Of a DNA stretch of 64,000 nucleotides, positions 35,371 through 46,639 are shown in pieces. Under the pieces are notes generated by a model. The model was not told the DNA's origin. It did no database searches and worked only from the letters and a program-made list of their open reading frames with translations. Where the stretch lies: contig NZ_KB892436.1 in NCBI RefSeq assembly GCF_000373765.1, positions 46,355 through 110,354 of the forward strand, written 5' to 3'. This stretch comes from Legionella shakespearei DSM 23087 (GTDB taxonomy: Bacteria; Pseudomonadota; Gammaproteobacteria; Legionellales; Legionellaceae). A program made the translations under genes and the position numbers. Numbering within the stretch: position 1 is the stretch's first letter; each line of letters begins with the position of its first letter.

Positions 35371-35441
35371 CTCTATCTCGTTCAACGTCAAGAACACTCT
35401 CCGAGTATTCTTTTTATTATTTAACTGCTTAGAGGCTTGCT

Positions 35442-35918
35442 ATGGCGGTTGCAGAATTGCAAAAAAATGGTTTTGGAATGACTTCGGTCGATAAACTGGT
35501 CGGTTGGGCTCGTAGTGGCTCTATGTGGCCTATGACTTTTGGTTTGGCTTGTTGTGCAGTAGAAATGATGCACGTAGGTGCTGCGCGCTATGATCTGGAC
35601 AGATTCGGAATTATTTTCCGTCCCAGTCCGCGCCAGTCAGATGTTATGATTGTAGCGGGTACTTTGTGCAATAAAATGGCTCCTGCTTTACGTAAAGTAT
35701 ATGATCAGATGCCTGAACCACGCTGGGTAATTTCCATGGGTTCCTGTGCTAATGGCGGCGGATATTATCATTATTCATACTCTGTAGTTCGCGGGTGTGA
35801 CCGTATTGTTCCAGTAGATGTTTATGTGCCTGGTTGTCCACCGACTGCTGAAGCACTTCTCTATGGCATAATCCAATTGCAAAATAAAATCAAACGCAAA
35901 AATGTATTAGAAGCATAA
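35442..35918 (+). CDS. nuoB: NADH-quinone oxidoreductase subunit B
   Basis: A 158-aa subunit carrying the terminal 4Fe-4S cluster N2, which reduces quinone. The four cluster cysteines are C37 and C38 (LACCAVEMM), C102 (MGSCANGGG) and C132 (VPGCPP). The length is typical of the short NuoB type. AGAGG precedes the ATG. Confidence 0.98.
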   Translation: MAVAELQKNGFGMTSVDKLVGWARSGSMWPMTFGLACCAVEMMHVGAARYDLDRFGIIFRPSPRQSDVMIVAGTLCNKMAPALRKVYDQMPEPRWVISMGSCANGGGYYHYSYSVVRGCDRIVPVDVYVPGCPPTAEALLYGIIQLQNKIKRKNVLEA

Positions 35919-35942
35919 GACCTCATCAAAGGTGCAAAACAG

Positions 35943-36623
35943 ATGACTAAAAACGATTATTTGGTTGAACAGCTTAATGCTGAGTTAGCAAATCATATAA
36001 CCGAAGTGAGTATCGCTTATGGTGAAGTGACGCTGGAATGTAATGCGGATAATTTAAAGCCAATAATGATTGAATTACGTGATCATGAAGCATTTTCTTT
36101 CGATCAATTGATAGACTTATGCGGCGTAGATTACCTGACTTATGGTGAATATGACTGGGAAACCGATTCCGCTACAGAAAATGGCTTTTCCCGTGGTGTA
36201 GAGCGCCAGGAAGCAAAAGCTTATGTAATGGATAAGCCACGATTTGCAGTGGTTTATCATTTGCTGTCCACTAAGAAAAATCATCGCTTGCGCGTCAAAT
36301 TATTCATTGAAGAAAGCCATTTAATAGTGCCTTCAGTGCATGACTTATGGAAAGGTGCGAATTGGTTTGAACGTGAAGCTTATGATTTATATGGAATTCT
36401 TTTTGACGGACACCCTGATTTAAGACGTATTCTAACTGACTATGGCTTCATCGGGCATCCATTCCGCAAAGATTTCCCTTTAAGCGGTCAGGTGGAAATG
36501 CGCTATGATGCAAAAGCCGCAAAAGTAATTTATACCCCAGTTGATATAGTACCAAGAATATTAGTGCCTAAAGTTATCCGTAATGATAACAGGTACATGG
36601 GGAATGAGGATGGCGAAAAATGA
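35943..36623 (+). CDS. nuoC: NADH-quinone oxidoreductase subunit C
   Basis: A 226-aa peripheral-arm subunit (30-kDa family). The signature [20 protein letters not shown] and the RILTDYGF block are visible. It is a separate gene here, not fused to nuoD as in E. coli. Its stop overlaps the nuoD start as ATGA (36620-36623). Confidence 0.97.
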   Translation: MTKNDYLVEQLNAELANHITEVSIAYGEVTLECNADNLKPIMIELRDHEAFSFDQLIDLCGVDYLTYGEYDWETDSATENGFSRGVERQEAKAYVMDKPRFAVVYHLLSTKKNHRLRVKLFIEESHLIVPSVHDLWKGANWFEREAYDLYGILFDGHPDLRRILTDYGFIGHPFRKDFPLSGQVEMRYDAKAAKVIYTPVDIVPRILVPKVIRNDNRYMGNEDGEK

Positions 36624-37873
36624 TAGAACTTAAAAATTATACTTTAAATTTTGGTCCTCAACATCCTGCAGCTCACGGTGTTTTGCGTCTTGTTCTTGAA
36701 CTGGAAGGCGAAACTATAGTTCGTGCCGACCCTCATATTGGCCTGCTGCACAGGGCAACTGAAAAACTTGCGGAAACCAAACCTTACATCCAAAGCATCG
36801 GTTACATGGACCGACTGGATTATGTATCGATGATGTGTAATGAACACGCCTACGTACGATCAATAGAAAAGCTATTGGGTATAGAGGCCCCCATACGTGC
36901 GCAATATATTCGTACTATGTTTGATGAAGTGACTCGAGTATTAAATCACCTCTTGTGGCTTGGCGCCATTGCGCTGGATATCGGTGCCATGACGGTGTTC
37001 CTGTATTGTTTCAGAGAGCGTGAAGACCTGTTTGATTGTTATGAAGCTGTATCAGGTGCGCGTATGCATGCAACGTATTATAGACCTGGTGGCGTGGCAA
37101 GAGATCTGCCTGATACTATGCCACAGTACAAGCCCTCCCGATGGCATAATGATCGTGAAGTAGAGAAAATGAATGCCAACAGACAGGGCAGTCTCCTGGA
37201 TTTTCTTTGGGCATTCACAGAGCGTTTTCCGCATTGTGTTGACGAGTATGAAACACTTCTGACCGATAACAGAATTTGGAAACAGCGTACCGTAGATATA
37301 GGAGTTGTGTCTCCGGAAGATGCATTGCAATGGGGTTTTACCGGTCCCATGCTCAGAGGTTCTGGTATTGCCTGGGATTTACGTAAAAAGCAAAGTTATG
37401 CCGCTTATGACAAGGTAGAATTTGACATCCCCGTAGGTAAAACCGGAGATTGTTACGACCGTTATTTAGTCCGAGTTGAAGAATTAAGGCAATCTAACCG
37501 CATCATCCGCCAATGCATTGAATGGTTAAGAAAGCATCCAGGGCCAGTTAAAGTTGACGATCATAAAATCACACCACCAAGACGCGTTGAAATGAAGCAT
37601 GATATGGAAGCTTTGATTCACCATTTTAAGCTGTTTACTGAAGGCTTTTGCTTACCGCGCGGCGAAGTGTACTCTGCTGTGGAAGCGCCCAAAGGAGAGT
37701 TTGGCATCTACATGATCTCAGATGGTGCGAACAAGCCCTACCGCATGAAAATTCGTGCACCAGGATTTGCACACCTTTCCAGTTATGACGATATGGCAAA
37801 AGGACATATGTTGGCCGATGGCGTGGCAATTTTAGCAAGCCAGGATATAGTGTTTGGTGAAATAGACCGATAA
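36620..37873 (+). CDS. nuoD: NADH-quinone oxidoreductase subunit D
   Basis: A 417-aa subunit (49-kDa family) that forms the quinone pocket with NuoB. It starts with [15 protein letters not shown] and keeps [17 protein letters not shown] and [16 protein letters not shown]. The C-terminus ends in the conserved DIVFGEIDR. It is coupled to nuoC by a 4-base overlap. Confidence 0.98.
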   Translation: MIELKNYTLNFGPQHPAAHGVLRLVLELEGETIVRADPHIGLLHRATEKLAETKPYIQSIGYMDRLDYVSMMCNEHAYVRSIEKLLGIEAPIRAQYIRTMFDEVTRVLNHLLWLGAIALDIGAMTVFLYCFREREDLFDCYEAVSGARMHATYYRPGGVARDLPDTMPQYKPSRWHNDREVEKMNANRQGSLLDFLWAFTERFPHCVDEYETLLTDNRIWKQRTVDIGVVSPEDALQWGFTGPMLRGSGIAWDLRKKQSYAAYDKVEFDIPVGKTGDCYDRYLVRVEELRQSNRIIRQCIEWLRKHPGPVKVDDHKITPPRRVEMKHDMEALIHHFKLFTEGFCLPRGEVYSAVEAPKGEFGIYMISDGANKPYRMKIRAPGFAHLSSYDDMAKGHMLADGVAILASQDIVFGEIDR

Positions 37874-37933
37874 TTTAAATCTGATGTCCTTTACTCTGGC
37901 CATCAGTAATTACAACGAGATAAAGGTTTAGAA

Positions 37934-38437
37934 ATGTCTGATAATTCAGCAAAAATATTACATCAATTTATGCCCGCAAAGCTCATGCGTGATATAAACC
38001 ATTGGATAGCGAAATATCCAGCAGATCAAAGACAATCCGCTGTGATGAGTACATTGCGCATTGTACAGGAAGAACATGGCCATTTGACTCCTGAACTTAT
38101 GGATGCGGTTGCTGATTATCTTGATATGGCTCCTATTGCAGTTTATGAAGTAGCCAGCTTTTACACTATGTACGAACATAAGCCCGTAGGAAAGCATTTG
38201 GTTAATGTATGTACCAACATTTCCTGCTTATTAAGAGACTCAGCAGGTGTAGTTGAGCATTTAGAAAAGAAACTGGGCATCAAGTTGGGTGAAACCACTG
38301 ATGACGGTCGATTTACTTTAAGGTCGGTAGAGTGCCTGGGTGCTTGTGTCAATGCACCAATGATGCAGGTGGACAAAGATTATCATGAAAATCTGACTGC
38401 CGAATCTATAGATGCAGTGTTGGAACAATACCAATAA
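37934..38437 (+). CDS. nuoE: NADH-quinone oxidoreductase subunit E
   Basis: A 167-aa thioredoxin-fold subunit (24-kDa family) with 2Fe-2S cluster N1a. The ligands are in CTNISC and CLGACVN. It belongs to the NADH dehydrogenase module with NuoF and NuoG. AAAGG lies about nine bases before the ATG. Confidence 0.97.
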   Translation: MSDNSAKILHQFMPAKLMRDINHWIAKYPADQRQSAVMSTLRIVQEEHGHLTPELMDAVADYLDMAPIAVYEVASFYTMYEHKPVGKHLVNVCTNISCLLRDSAGVVEHLEKKLGIKLGETTDDGRFTLRSVECLGACVNAPMMQVDKDYHENLTAESIDAVLEQYQ

Positions 38438-38453
38438 GATAGAGGTGGCTGCC

Positions 38454-39731
38454 ATGATTGAATTAAACCAAGTATGTTATCGAACAGTTCATTTATCAGA
38501 GCCCTGGACTCTATCTGCATATGAAAGTGTTGGTGGTTATAGTGCCTGGCGAAAGATATTAAAAGAACAAACTCCACCTCAGGTAATTATTGATGAATTA
38601 AAAACCTCTGCTCTGCGCGGACGAGGTGGTGCGGGCTTTCCCACAGGCCTCAAGTGGAGTTTTATGAACCGTAATTCTCCAGTTCAAAAATACGTGGTAT
38701 GTAATTCCGATGAGGGTGAGCCGGGGACCTGCAAAGACAGAGAAATATTAAGCTTAAATCCGCATCAGCTTATTGAAGGTATGGCCATAGCTGGTTACGT
38801 CATGGGTGCGACCGTTGGCTATAACTATATTCGTGGTGAGTTCTGGTTACCTTATGAGCGTACAGAAGCAGCATTAAAAGAAGCTTATGAAGCCGGCCTG
38901 CTGGGAAAAAATATTTTAGGCAGCGGTGTCGATTTTGATCTTTATAATCATTTGGGTGCTGGCGCTTATATTTGTGGTGAGGAAACCGCATTATTGAATT
39001 CTCTGGAAGGTAAAAAAGGACAGCCGCGCTTCAAGCCTCCCTTCCCGGCTAACTATGGTTTATACGGTAAACCCACAACGATTAATAACACAGAAACTTT
39101 TGCGTCAGTACCCGTTATTATGGAAAAGGGCGGCGAATGGTTTTTAAAACTGGGTAAGCCTAATAATGGCGGTACAAAATGCTTTAGTGTCAGTGGTCAC
39201 ATCAATAAGCCCGGTAATTTCGAAATTCCTTTGGGAACCCCCTTTAAAACGCTTCTGGATTTAGCAGGCGGTGTACTCGAAAACCGGAAAATCAAGGCTG
39301 TAATTCCTGGTGGTACTTCTATGCCCGTACTTCCTGGCGATGTAATGCTGGGTCTTGATATGGATTATGACAGTATTCAAAAAGCAGGCTCAGGCCTGGG
39401 CTCTGGTGCCGTGATTATTATGGATGAAACAACCTGTATGGTTGATGCACTGTACCGCATTTCTGAATTCTACATGGATGAGTCATGTGGCCAATGTACC
39501 CCTTGCCGCGAAGGTACTGGCTGGTTGGTACGGCTTTTACATCGGATTAAACACGGTCATGGTGAACCGGGTGATGTAGAAAAGTTAGTGAATGTGGCAA
39601 ATAACATTGAAGGACGCACAATCTGTGCATTAGGTGAGGCTGCAGCTTGGCCTGTACAAAGCTTTGTTAAGCATTTCCATAATGAATTTGAATATTTCAT
39701 TAAGCATAAACGCTCGATCGTTGCAGCATAA
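38454..39731 (+). CDS. nuoF: NADH-quinone oxidoreductase subunit F
   Basis: A 425-aa subunit (51-kDa family) binding NADH, FMN and one 4Fe-4S cluster. [13 protein letters not shown] is the NADH/FMN loop, and [15 protein letters not shown] holds the cluster cysteines. The ATG at 38454 with GAGGTGG upstream is used; a 38412 ATG would overlap nuoE and has no family support. Confidence 0.97.
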   Translation: MIELNQVCYRTVHLSEPWTLSAYESVGGYSAWRKILKEQTPPQVIIDELKTSALRGRGGAGFPTGLKWSFMNRNSPVQKYVVCNSDEGEPGTCKDREILSLNPHQLIEGMAIAGYVMGATVGYNYIRGEFWLPYERTEAALKEAYEAGLLGKNILGSGVDFDLYNHLGAGAYICGEETALLNSLEGKKGQPRFKPPFPANYGLYGKPTTINNTETFASVPVIMEKGGEWFLKLGKPNNGGTKCFSVSGHINKPGNFEIPLGTPFKTLLDLAGGVLENRKIKAVIPGGTSMPVLPGDVMLGLDMDYDSIQKAGSGLGSGAVIIMDETTCMVDALYRISEFYMDESCGQCTPCREGTGWLVRLLHRIKHGHGEPGDVEKLVNVANNIEGRTICALGEAAAWPVQSFVKHFHNEFEYFIKHKRSIVAA

Positions 39732-39747
39732 TTGAGAAGGTTAGACC

Positions 39748-42099
39748 ATGGCTACTATTGAAATCGACGGTAAAACATTAGAAGTAGATAACGGTAAAAT
39801 GATTATTGAAGTAGCAGATGATGCGGGAATTTATATTCCCCGTTTTTGTTACCATAAAAAATTGTCAGTGGCAGCAAACTGCCGTATGTGTCTGGTTGAA
39901 GTTGAGAATGGAAGGAAGCCGGTTCCTGCCTGCGCAACTCCTATTACCAATGGCATGAAAGTATTTACCAAATCGGAACAGGCACTGCATTCACAGAAAG
40001 TAGTTATGGAGTTTCTGCTTATAAATCACCCCTTGGATTGCCCTATCTGCGATCAAGGCGGTGAGTGTGAGTTACAAGACGTTTCCATGGGCTTTGGTCA
40101 TGATGAATCTGATTACACCGAAAGCAAGCGAGCGGTTGAAGATGATGACCTGGGCGTTTTAATCGCAACTGAAATGACTCGTTGCATTCATTGTACCCGT
40201 TGTGTTCGTTTTGGTGATGAAGTAGCTGGCGTGAGAGAGCTCGGTGCTACCGGGCGTGGCGAAGACATGCAAATAGGTACTTATGTCAAACACAGCATGA
40301 CATCAGAAGTATCAGGGAATATTATCGATTTATGTCCTGTAGGTGCACTAACTTCCAAACCCTATCGCTTTACTGCGAGGGCCTGGGAATTAACACAGCA
40401 TGACGGCGTTGCTCCCCATGATTGCCTTGGATCAAACATTTATTTACATACGCGAAATAACACGCTGATGCGAGTGGTTCCTAAAGAAAATGAATCAATT
40501 AATGAAACATGGTTGTCAGACCGAGACAGATTCAGTTATCTGGGATTAAAAAGCGAAGCGCGTGCCAGCAAGCCACAAATTAAGCGCAATGGTCAATGGG
40601 AAACTGTTGATTGGGAAACAGCGCTGAAATTCGCAGCAGAAGGAGTCAGCCGAGTCATTAAGAACAATGGCCCGGAACAAATGGCTGCTTTCGCTTCTAG
40701 CTCTTCTACTCTTGAAGAGATGTATTTATTACAAAAATTAATGCGTGAAATTGGTGTGCAGAATATTGACCACCGATTACAGCAGACCGATTTCAGAGAT
40801 CAGTTTAATCAGTCTACAACGCCAGTAAGTACTCTGCCTTATGCAGAAATAGAGCACCAAAATTCTATTATTCTGATTGGGTGTAATATTGACCGCGAAG
40901 TACCTCTGGCTGGAGTGCGCGTACGTAAAGCTTTCCGAAATGGCGCGAAAATACATGCTATCAACCCAGTATCTTTCGAATACCGTTTTGATCTTGATAC
41001 CAACACAGTCATTTCGCCTTTAGAAATGCCTATGCAATTGGCAAAACTGGCCTTAGCTTTGGCTTCCGATGTTAAAACATTACCTGAAGAAGTACAAAAG
41101 CTGCTGATAGGTCTTGAAGTTGATAAAGAATCAAAGAAAGCAGCGAAGGCACTTAAAGAAGAAAAAGCCTGCATCATTACCGGCGCTTTGTGCGAAAACC
41201 ACCCTGAAGCCTCCTTATTACGGACCCTGGTTTCGGTGATTAAAAAGTTAAGCGGTGCTTCAGTACTAAGGTTAACCACTGGTGCTAACTCAGCGGGAGC
41301 ATGTATTGCCGGAATGTTGCCACATCGTACTGTTGCGGGCAAGAATGTAGTTGAACCAGGGCTTGATGTACAAGAAGCTTTAGATGCCAAGTTAAAAGGT
41401 TATTTCCTCATGGCTGTGGAGCCTGGATTTGATTTTGCCAATCCACATGGTGCAAGACAATCCATGCTTGCTGCAGAGTTTGTGGTGATGCTTTCAGCAT
41501 ACCACCATGATTCCATGCGCGATTACGCCGATGTGATCTTGCCTATTGCTCCTTTTGCTGAAACTTCAGGTACTTATATCAATGTTGATAATACCTGGCA
41601 GACTGTAAAAGGTGCCATGCTTCCACATGGTGAAGCACGTCCGGCGTGGAAAGTGTTACGAGTACTTGGTAACCTGTTGCATTGCAAAGGATTTGAATAT
41701 ACTTCCACTGAAGATATTCTGACAGACATAAAAGACAGTGTTGCAATGACCATGACTCAGGAATACACACCCTATTATCCTGAGTCATTACCTGTTATTA
41801 ACCAGTCTTTAGTTCGTGTAGGCGAGTGGCCTCTATATCGTATCGATCCAATCGTCAGAAATGCAAAAGACCTGCAATTATGTGCAGCTTCTGAATCAGC
41901 ATGTATAAGGATTAATCCCCTTACTGCAGATAGATTGAATTTAGAAGAAATTGCCACTGTATCTCAGGGTGATATTGAGATAACATTGCCGCTAAAACGT
42001 GATGAGCGTATTGCGGCAGATGTTGTGTGGGTAGCAAACGCAATGCCTGAGACAGTTGATTTAGGCCATTCATTTGCTGCAATAACTATTAAGCGCTAG
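39748..42099 (+). CDS. nuoG: NADH-quinone oxidoreductase subunit G
   Basis: A 783-aa iron-sulfur subunit (75-kDa family). The N-terminal ferredoxin domain has CYHKKLSVAANCRMC (2Fe-2S). HPLDCPICDQGGECELQD and CIHCTRCVRF with later DLCPVGAL hold the further clusters. The rest is a molybdopterin-oxidoreductase fold without a cofactor, as usual in NuoG. GAGAAGG precedes the ATG. Confidence 0.97.
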   Translation: MATIEIDGKTLEVDNGKMIIEVADDAGIYIPRFCYHKKLSVAANCRMCLVEVENGRKPVPACATPITNGMKVFTKSEQALHSQKVVMEFLLINHPLDCPICDQGGECELQDVSMGFGHDESDYTESKRAVEDDDLGVLIATEMTRCIHCTRCVRFGDEVAGVRELGATGRGEDMQIGTYVKHSMTSEVSGNIIDLCPVGALTSKPYRFTARAWELTQHDGVAPHDCLGSNIYLHTRNNTLMRVVPKENESINETWLSDRDRFSYLGLKSEARASKPQIKRNGQWETVDWETALKFAAEGVSRVIKNNGPEQMAAFASSSSTLEEMYLLQKLMREIGVQNIDHRLQQTDFRDQFNQSTTPVSTLPYAEIEHQNSIILIGCNIDREVPLAGVRVRKAFRNGAKIHAINPVSFEYRFDLDTNTVISPLEMPMQLAKLALALASDVKTLPEEVQKLLIGLEVDKESKKAAKALKEEKACIITGALCENHPEASLLRTLVSVIKKLSGASVLRLTTGANSAGACIAGMLPHRTVAGKNVVEPGLDVQEALDAKLKGYFLMAVEPGFDFANPHGARQSMLAAEFVVMLSAYHHDSMRDYADVILPIAPFAETSGTYINVDNTWQTVKGAMLPHGEARPAWKVLRVLGNLLHCKGFEYTSTEDILTDIKDSVAMTMTQEYTPYYPESLPVINQSLVRVGEWPLYRIDPIVRNAKDLQLCAASESACIRINPLTADRLNLEEIATVSQGDIEITLPLKRDERIAADVVWVANAMPETVDLGHSFAAITIKR

Positions 42100-42111
42100 A
42101 TAGGTAAAAAA

Positions 42112-43134
42112 ATGCTTCAAAATATTAGCATATTGATTTGGATCATCATTAAAATCCTCGTGATAGTAGTTCCGCTACTAATATGCGTTGCTTACCTTAC
42201 CTATGCTGAGCGTAAGGTTATTGGCTATATTCAGGTACGGATAGGTCCAAACCGAGTTGGATTGAAAGGCCTGCTACAGCCTTTTGCGGACTTGATTAAG
42301 TTAATTACTAAAGAAATTATAGTACCGACTAAATCAAACAAATATTTATTTGTCATTGCACCTTTGTTTGCTTTGGCACCATCTCTGGCTGGTTGGGCGG
42401 TAATCCCTTTCCAGGAAGGTATGGTACTGGCAAATATTAATGCAGGGGTACTTTATGTATTTGCGATGAGTTCACTTGGTGTCTATGGTGTCCTGATTGC
42501 AGGCTGGGCCTCTAACTCCAAATATGCCATGTTTGGTGCATTAAGAAGTACAGCGCAAACAGTATCTTATGAAATTGCTATGGGCTTTTCCTTTGTTGGC
42601 GTGTTGCTGGCAGCTGGCAGCATGAACCTGACTGACATTGTTCTTTCACAAAAAGGCGGTATTTTGCATTGGTGGTTCATTCCGCTTTTACCCTTGTTCC
42701 TGGTGTTTTGGATTGCCGGTATTGCAGAAACTAACCGTGCTCCTTTTGACCTGGCTGAAGGTGAGTCAGAAATTGTAGCTGGATTCCATGTAGAATACTC
42801 AGGGATAGGTTTTGCCTTATTCTTCCTGTCGGAATATGCCAGCATGATCTTGATTTCGACCGTGATGGCCCTGTTATTCATGGGGGGATGGTTATCGCCT
42901 TTCGATGGAATTTCTGTTCTTGAAGAGATATTTTTTATAGTTCCAGGTTTTGTCTGGTTGCTATTAAAAATCAGCTTCTTCCTTTTTGTGTATTTATGGG
43001 TAAGAGCTACATTTCCGCGTTACCGCTATGATCAGCTCATGCGTTTGGGCTGGAAAGTACTTATTCCGGTTACCATCGTTTGGATTATTGTAACTGCATT
43101 AATGGTTGTTACTCACGTTAAACCTTGGTTTTAA
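42112..43134 (+). CDS. nuoH: NADH-quinone oxidoreductase subunit H
   Basis: A 340-aa membrane subunit with about eight spans that carries protons and lines the quinone entry. Family blocks [20 protein letters not shown] and [24 protein letters not shown] are both intact, with the acidic residues that couple quinone reduction to proton movement. It lies 12 bases after nuoG. Confidence 0.98.
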   Translation: MLQNISILIWIIIKILVIVVPLLICVAYLTYAERKVIGYIQVRIGPNRVGLKGLLQPFADLIKLITKEIIVPTKSNKYLFVIAPLFALAPSLAGWAVIPFQEGMVLANINAGVLYVFAMSSLGVYGVLIAGWASNSKYAMFGALRSTAQTVSYEIAMGFSFVGVLLAAGSMNLTDIVLSQKGGILHWWFIPLLPLFLVFWIAGIAETNRAPFDLAEGESEIVAGFHVEYSGIGFALFFLSEYASMILISTVMALLFMGGWLSPFDGISVLEEIFFIVPGFVWLLLKISFFLFVYLWVRATFPRYRYDQLMRLGWKVLIPVTIVWIIVTALMVVTHVKPWF

Positions 43135-43152
43135 TGGTTAATAGAGAAGCCG

Positions 43153-43653
43153 ATGAAAAAAGCATATCGATATTTAAAACACTACATACGCAGTTTTCTT
43201 TTGTTAGAACTTTTATCTGGTTTAAAGCTGACAGGTAAATATTTCTTCAAGACGAAAACCACAGTACAGTTCCCTGAGGAACATACGCCCATATCACCTC
43301 GGTTCAGGGGCTTGTTGGCATTGCGCCGCTATCCTAATGGTGAAGAGCGATGCATAGCCTGTAAACTCTGTGAGGCCGTATGCCCGGCGTTGGCAATTAC
43401 TATTGAATCGGATGAACGTGAAGATGGTTCGAGACGTACTACGCGTTATGATATTGACATGTTCAAATGCATCAATTGCGGATTATGTGAAGAGTCTTGC
43501 CCTGTTGATTCTATAGTCGTAACCCCAATACATCATTACCATATCAGCGAGCGCGGTCAGAATATTATGACTAAAGAAAAATTGCTGGCACTTGGCGATT
43601 TGATGGAACCACAACTTGCGGCAGATCGTACTGCCGATGAAAAGTACCGTTAA
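43153..43653 (+). CDS. nuoI: NADH-quinone oxidoreductase subunit I
   Basis: A 166-aa ferredoxin-like subunit with two 4Fe-4S clusters (N6a, N6b). Motifs [12 protein letters not shown] and [12 protein letters not shown] each give a full CxxCxxCxxxCP set. It passes electrons from NuoG toward NuoB. It lies 18 bases after nuoH. Confidence 0.98.
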   Translation: MKKAYRYLKHYIRSFLLLELLSGLKLTGKYFFKTKTTVQFPEEHTPISPRFRGLLALRRYPNGEERCIACKLCEAVCPALAITIESDEREDGSRRTTRYDIDMFKCINCGLCEESCPVDSIVVTPIHHYHISERGQNIMTKEKLLALGDLMEPQLAADRTADEKYR

Positions 43654-43664
43654 TGGGGTAATCT

Positions 43665-44324
43665 ATGAATGATTTATTACTGCAGGTAATTTTTTACATT
43701 TTCGCTGTCCTGGCCGTAGGCTCTGCACTTATGGTCATAAGCCAGAACAACCCGGTGCGCTGCGTACTGTTTCTGGTTCTCACTTTTTTCGCAAGCTCCG
43801 TTTTGTGGATGCTATTGCAAGCCGAATTCCTTGCGCTGATACTTGTGCTCGTTTACGTCGGTGCGGTCATGACATTGTTTTTATTCGTAGTCATGATGCT
43901 CAACATTGATATAGAAAGTATGAAAAGCCATTTTATTCGCTATCTCCCTTTCGGCCTGATCATTGTTGCCTTGCTTACCGGACTTTTATTAGTAGCGATA
44001 CCTGCCGATTCATTTAAAGCAGCTACTCAGGTATCACCAGACATTGTTACTTCCGGATCGCAACTAATCAATGCGCCAGTTCAGGATAACTCAATACCGA
44101 CTCAAACTGCTGTGTCCAATACAGAAGCTTTAGGTATGGTTTTGTATACAGATTATTTCCTGGCCTTTGAACTTGCCGCAGTCATTTTATTGGTGGCTAT
44201 AGTCTCTGCAATCACTTTGGTACACAGAGGGGCAGTTCGTTCCAAACGACAAAATATTACACAACAAATTATGACTCAAAGCAGTGATAGAGTTAAATTG
44301 GTCAGTATGAAATCTGAGAAATAA
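43665..44324 (+). CDS. nuoJ: NADH-quinone oxidoreductase subunit J
   Basis: A 219-aa membrane subunit with five spans. The conserved [22 protein letters not shown] span contains the pi-bulge region that takes part in coupling. The C-terminal tail after the fifth span is polar and longer than in E. coli NuoJ (184 aa). It starts 11 bases after nuoI with GGGGTAA upstream. Confidence 0.96.
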   Translation: MNDLLLQVIFYIFAVLAVGSALMVISQNNPVRCVLFLVLTFFASSVLWMLLQAEFLALILVLVYVGAVMTLFLFVVMMLNIDIESMKSHFIRYLPFGLIIVALLTGLLLVAIPADSFKAATQVSPDIVTSGSQLINAPVQDNSIPTQTAVSNTEALGMVLYTDYFLAFELAAVILLVAIVSAITLVHRGAVRSKRQNITQQIMTQSSDRVKLVSMKSEK

Positions 44325-44340
44325 AATTGAGGAACCCTTT

Positions 44341-44646
44341 ATGATACCTGTTATTGATTATCTGATATTGGGTGCGATTTTGTTTGGCCTGAGCCTTGTT
44401 GGCATCATGCTAAATCGCAAAAATATCATTTTGCTACTTGTCTGTGTTGAACTGATGCTATTAGCCGTTAATACAAATTTTGTAGCCTTTTCTCACTATT
44501 ACAATGAAGTAGGCGGCCAGGTTTTTGTCTTCTTTATTTTAACAGTGGCGGCAGCCGAAGCTGCAATAGGTCTCGCTATAGTCATGTTGCTGTATCGCAA
44601 TCGCGGCAATATTGATGTAGATAAAATGAATCATTTAAAAGGTTAA
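44341..44646 (+). CDS. nuoK: NADH-quinone oxidoreductase subunit K
   Basis: A 101-aa three-span subunit related to MrpC. The two buried glutamates of the proton path lie in [13 protein letters not shown] and [20 protein letters not shown] precedes the ATG, and nuoL begins four bases after the stop. Confidence 0.97.
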   Translation: MIPVIDYLILGAILFGLSLVGIMLNRKNIILLLVCVELMLLAVNTNFVAFSHYYNEVGGQVFVFFILTVAAAEAAIGLAIVMLLYRNRGNIDVDKMNHLKG

Positions 44647-44650
44647 AATC

Positions 44651-46624
44651 GTGAGTATACAACAACTTTGTCTGATAATTGTTTTAGCTCCTTTGGTTGG
44701 TTCAGCTATTGCTGGCTTTTTCCGTAATCAAATAGGTCGCGTTGGTGCGCATACAGTTACCATCCTTGGCGTATCTATTGCTCTGATATTATCAATCTAT
44801 GTAGCCTGCGGAATTTTCTCTGGTACCCTACCGACTCACAATGAACTGGTTTACAACTGGGCGAGTGGTGGACTTTTAATTCCATATGAATTCAATATTG
44901 GCTTTTTAATTGATCCTTTAAGCGTATCCATGCTGGTTATCGTTAATTTCGTGTCGCTATTGGTACATATATACAGTATCGGCTACATGGCTGATGACGA
45001 TGGATACCAACGCTTCTTCAGTTATATTTCCTTGTTTACCTTCATGATGTTAATGCTTGTCACATCCAATAACTTTTTACAACTGTTCTTTGGATGGGAA
45101 GGTGTTGGCCTGGTATCTTATTTGTTAATCGGCTTTTGGTATCAAAAAGAATCTGCTCTTGAAGGAAGTCTGAAAGCATTCTTAGTAAACCGAGTGGGTG
45201 ATTTTGGTTTTGTTTTAGGCATTGCACTTGTTTTTGCTTATACAGGCAGTCTTGATTATGCAACTGTATTTAATAGTGCCAGCTATCTGGCCAGCCAAAA
45301 TATAGAATTATTCAGTGGCCATTCCTGGTCATTAATGACCGTGATTTGTCTGTTACTTTTCGTTGGTGCCATGGGTAAATCAGCTCAGGTTCCTCTGCAT
45401 GTATGGTTGCCTGAATCAATGGAAGGCCCAACTCCTATATCCGCTTTGATACATGCCGCTACAATGGTGACTGCTGGTGTGTTCATGGTGGCACGTATTT
45501 CTCCGCTGATAGAATTGTCCACAACAGCATTGAGTGTTGTATTGGTTATAGGGGCTACAGGTGCTCTGTTTACCGGAATTCTGGCACTTGTAATGAATGA
45601 CATAAAAAGGGTTGTTGCTTATTCAACTCTATCGCAGCTTGGTTACATGATGGTTGCAATGGGTGCCTCTGCTTACAGTGCCGGTATGTTCCATTTACTC
45701 ACTCATGCATGCTTCAAGGCATTATTATTCCTTGGCGCCGGTTCTGTGATTATCGGTATGCATCACGAACAGGACATGAGAAAAATGGGTGGCTTGTGGA
45801 ATAAAATGCCTATAACGTATGTGACTTTCGTGATTGGCAGTTTGGCTTTGTGCGCCTTCCCTCCTTTTGCCGGGTTTTATTCTAAAGACACCATTATTGA
45901 GGCCGCTCAGTTATCGGAAATTCCAGGCAGCAGCTATGCCTACTTCTGTGTATTGATCGGCGCAATGGTGACAGCAATGTATACATTCCGCTCTCTGTTT
46001 ATGACCTTCCATGGTAAACCCAGAATGGATGAAGAAACATTAAGCCACGTTCATGAGTCTCCATGGGTAGTATGGGTTCCATTGGTTATTCTGGCAGTTC
46101 CATCAGTAATTCTTGGTTATGTGCTGTATATGCCCATGCTCTTTGATAATCCAACGTTACTGAGCTCTTCTATTTTTGTCTTACCTGAACATAATGTTCT
46201 GGCAGAGTTGTCCAGAGAGGTTACTTCGCCTTTAGCCAGTGCTATTCACTCGCTTCATTCGCTAACATTATGGCTGACTGTTGCGGGAGCTGTGATTGCC
46301 TGGGTTTGTTATATTGCCATTCCATCGATTCCAGCATATCTGGCTCGTCATTTATCAGTAATTTATAAGATACTGCTTAACAAATATGGATTTGATAGCT
46401 TCAATGACTTCTTTTTTGTCAAAGGAGCTAAAGGAATGGGACGGATGTTCTATAGTGTAGGCGATCAAAAATTAATTGATGGTCTTGTCGTTAATGGAAG
46501 CGGTCGTCTGGTTCGTTGGTTTTCCACCAAGGGACGTGCTTTTCAAAATGGTTATCTTTACCATTATGCAACAGTAATGGTATTGGGATTATTAGGCTTT
46601 CTGTGCTGGTTGATACTGGGCTGA
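44651..46624 (+). CDS. nuoL: NADH-quinone oxidoreductase subunit L
   Basis: A 657-aa antiporter-like proton pump at the far end of the membrane arm, with the long lateral helix at its C-terminal part. The start is GTG. Family blocks include FFGWEGVGLVSYLLIGFWY, MGKSAQVPLHVWLPESMEGPTPISALIHAATMV and KRVVAYSTLSQLGYM. It lies 4 bases after nuoK. Confidence 0.97.
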   Translation: MSIQQLCLIIVLAPLVGSAIAGFFRNQIGRVGAHTVTILGVSIALILSIYVACGIFSGTLPTHNELVYNWASGGLLIPYEFNIGFLIDPLSVSMLVIVNFVSLLVHIYSIGYMADDDGYQRFFSYISLFTFMMLMLVTSNNFLQLFFGWEGVGLVSYLLIGFWYQKESALEGSLKAFLVNRVGDFGFVLGIALVFAYTGSLDYATVFNSASYLASQNIELFSGHSWSLMTVICLLLFVGAMGKSAQVPLHVWLPESMEGPTPISALIHAATMVTAGVFMVARISPLIELSTTALSVVLVIGATGALFTGILALVMNDIKRVVAYSTLSQLGYMMVAMGASAYSAGMFHLLTHACFKALLFLGAGSVIIGMHHEQDMRKMGGLWNKMPITYVTFVIGSLALCAFPPFAGFYSKDTIIEAAQLSEIPGSSYAYFCVLIGAMVTAMYTFRSLFMTFHGKPRMDEETLSHVHESPWVVWVPLVILAVPSVILGYVLYMPMLFDNPTLLSSSIFVLPEHNVLAELSREVTSPLASAIHSLHSLTLWLTVAGAVIAWVCYIAIPSIPAYLARHLSVIYKILLNKYGFDSFNDFFFVKGAKGMGRMFYSVGDQKLIDGLVVNGSGRLVRWFSTKGRAFQNGYLYHYATVMVLGLLGFLCWLILG

Positions 46625-46639
46625 AGATAAGGTGAAGGT

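Noticed and set aside
38412..38453. N-terminal extension of nuoF
   Set aside because: It overlaps the end of nuoE, lacks family similarity, and a good ribosome site lies before the ATG at 38454.
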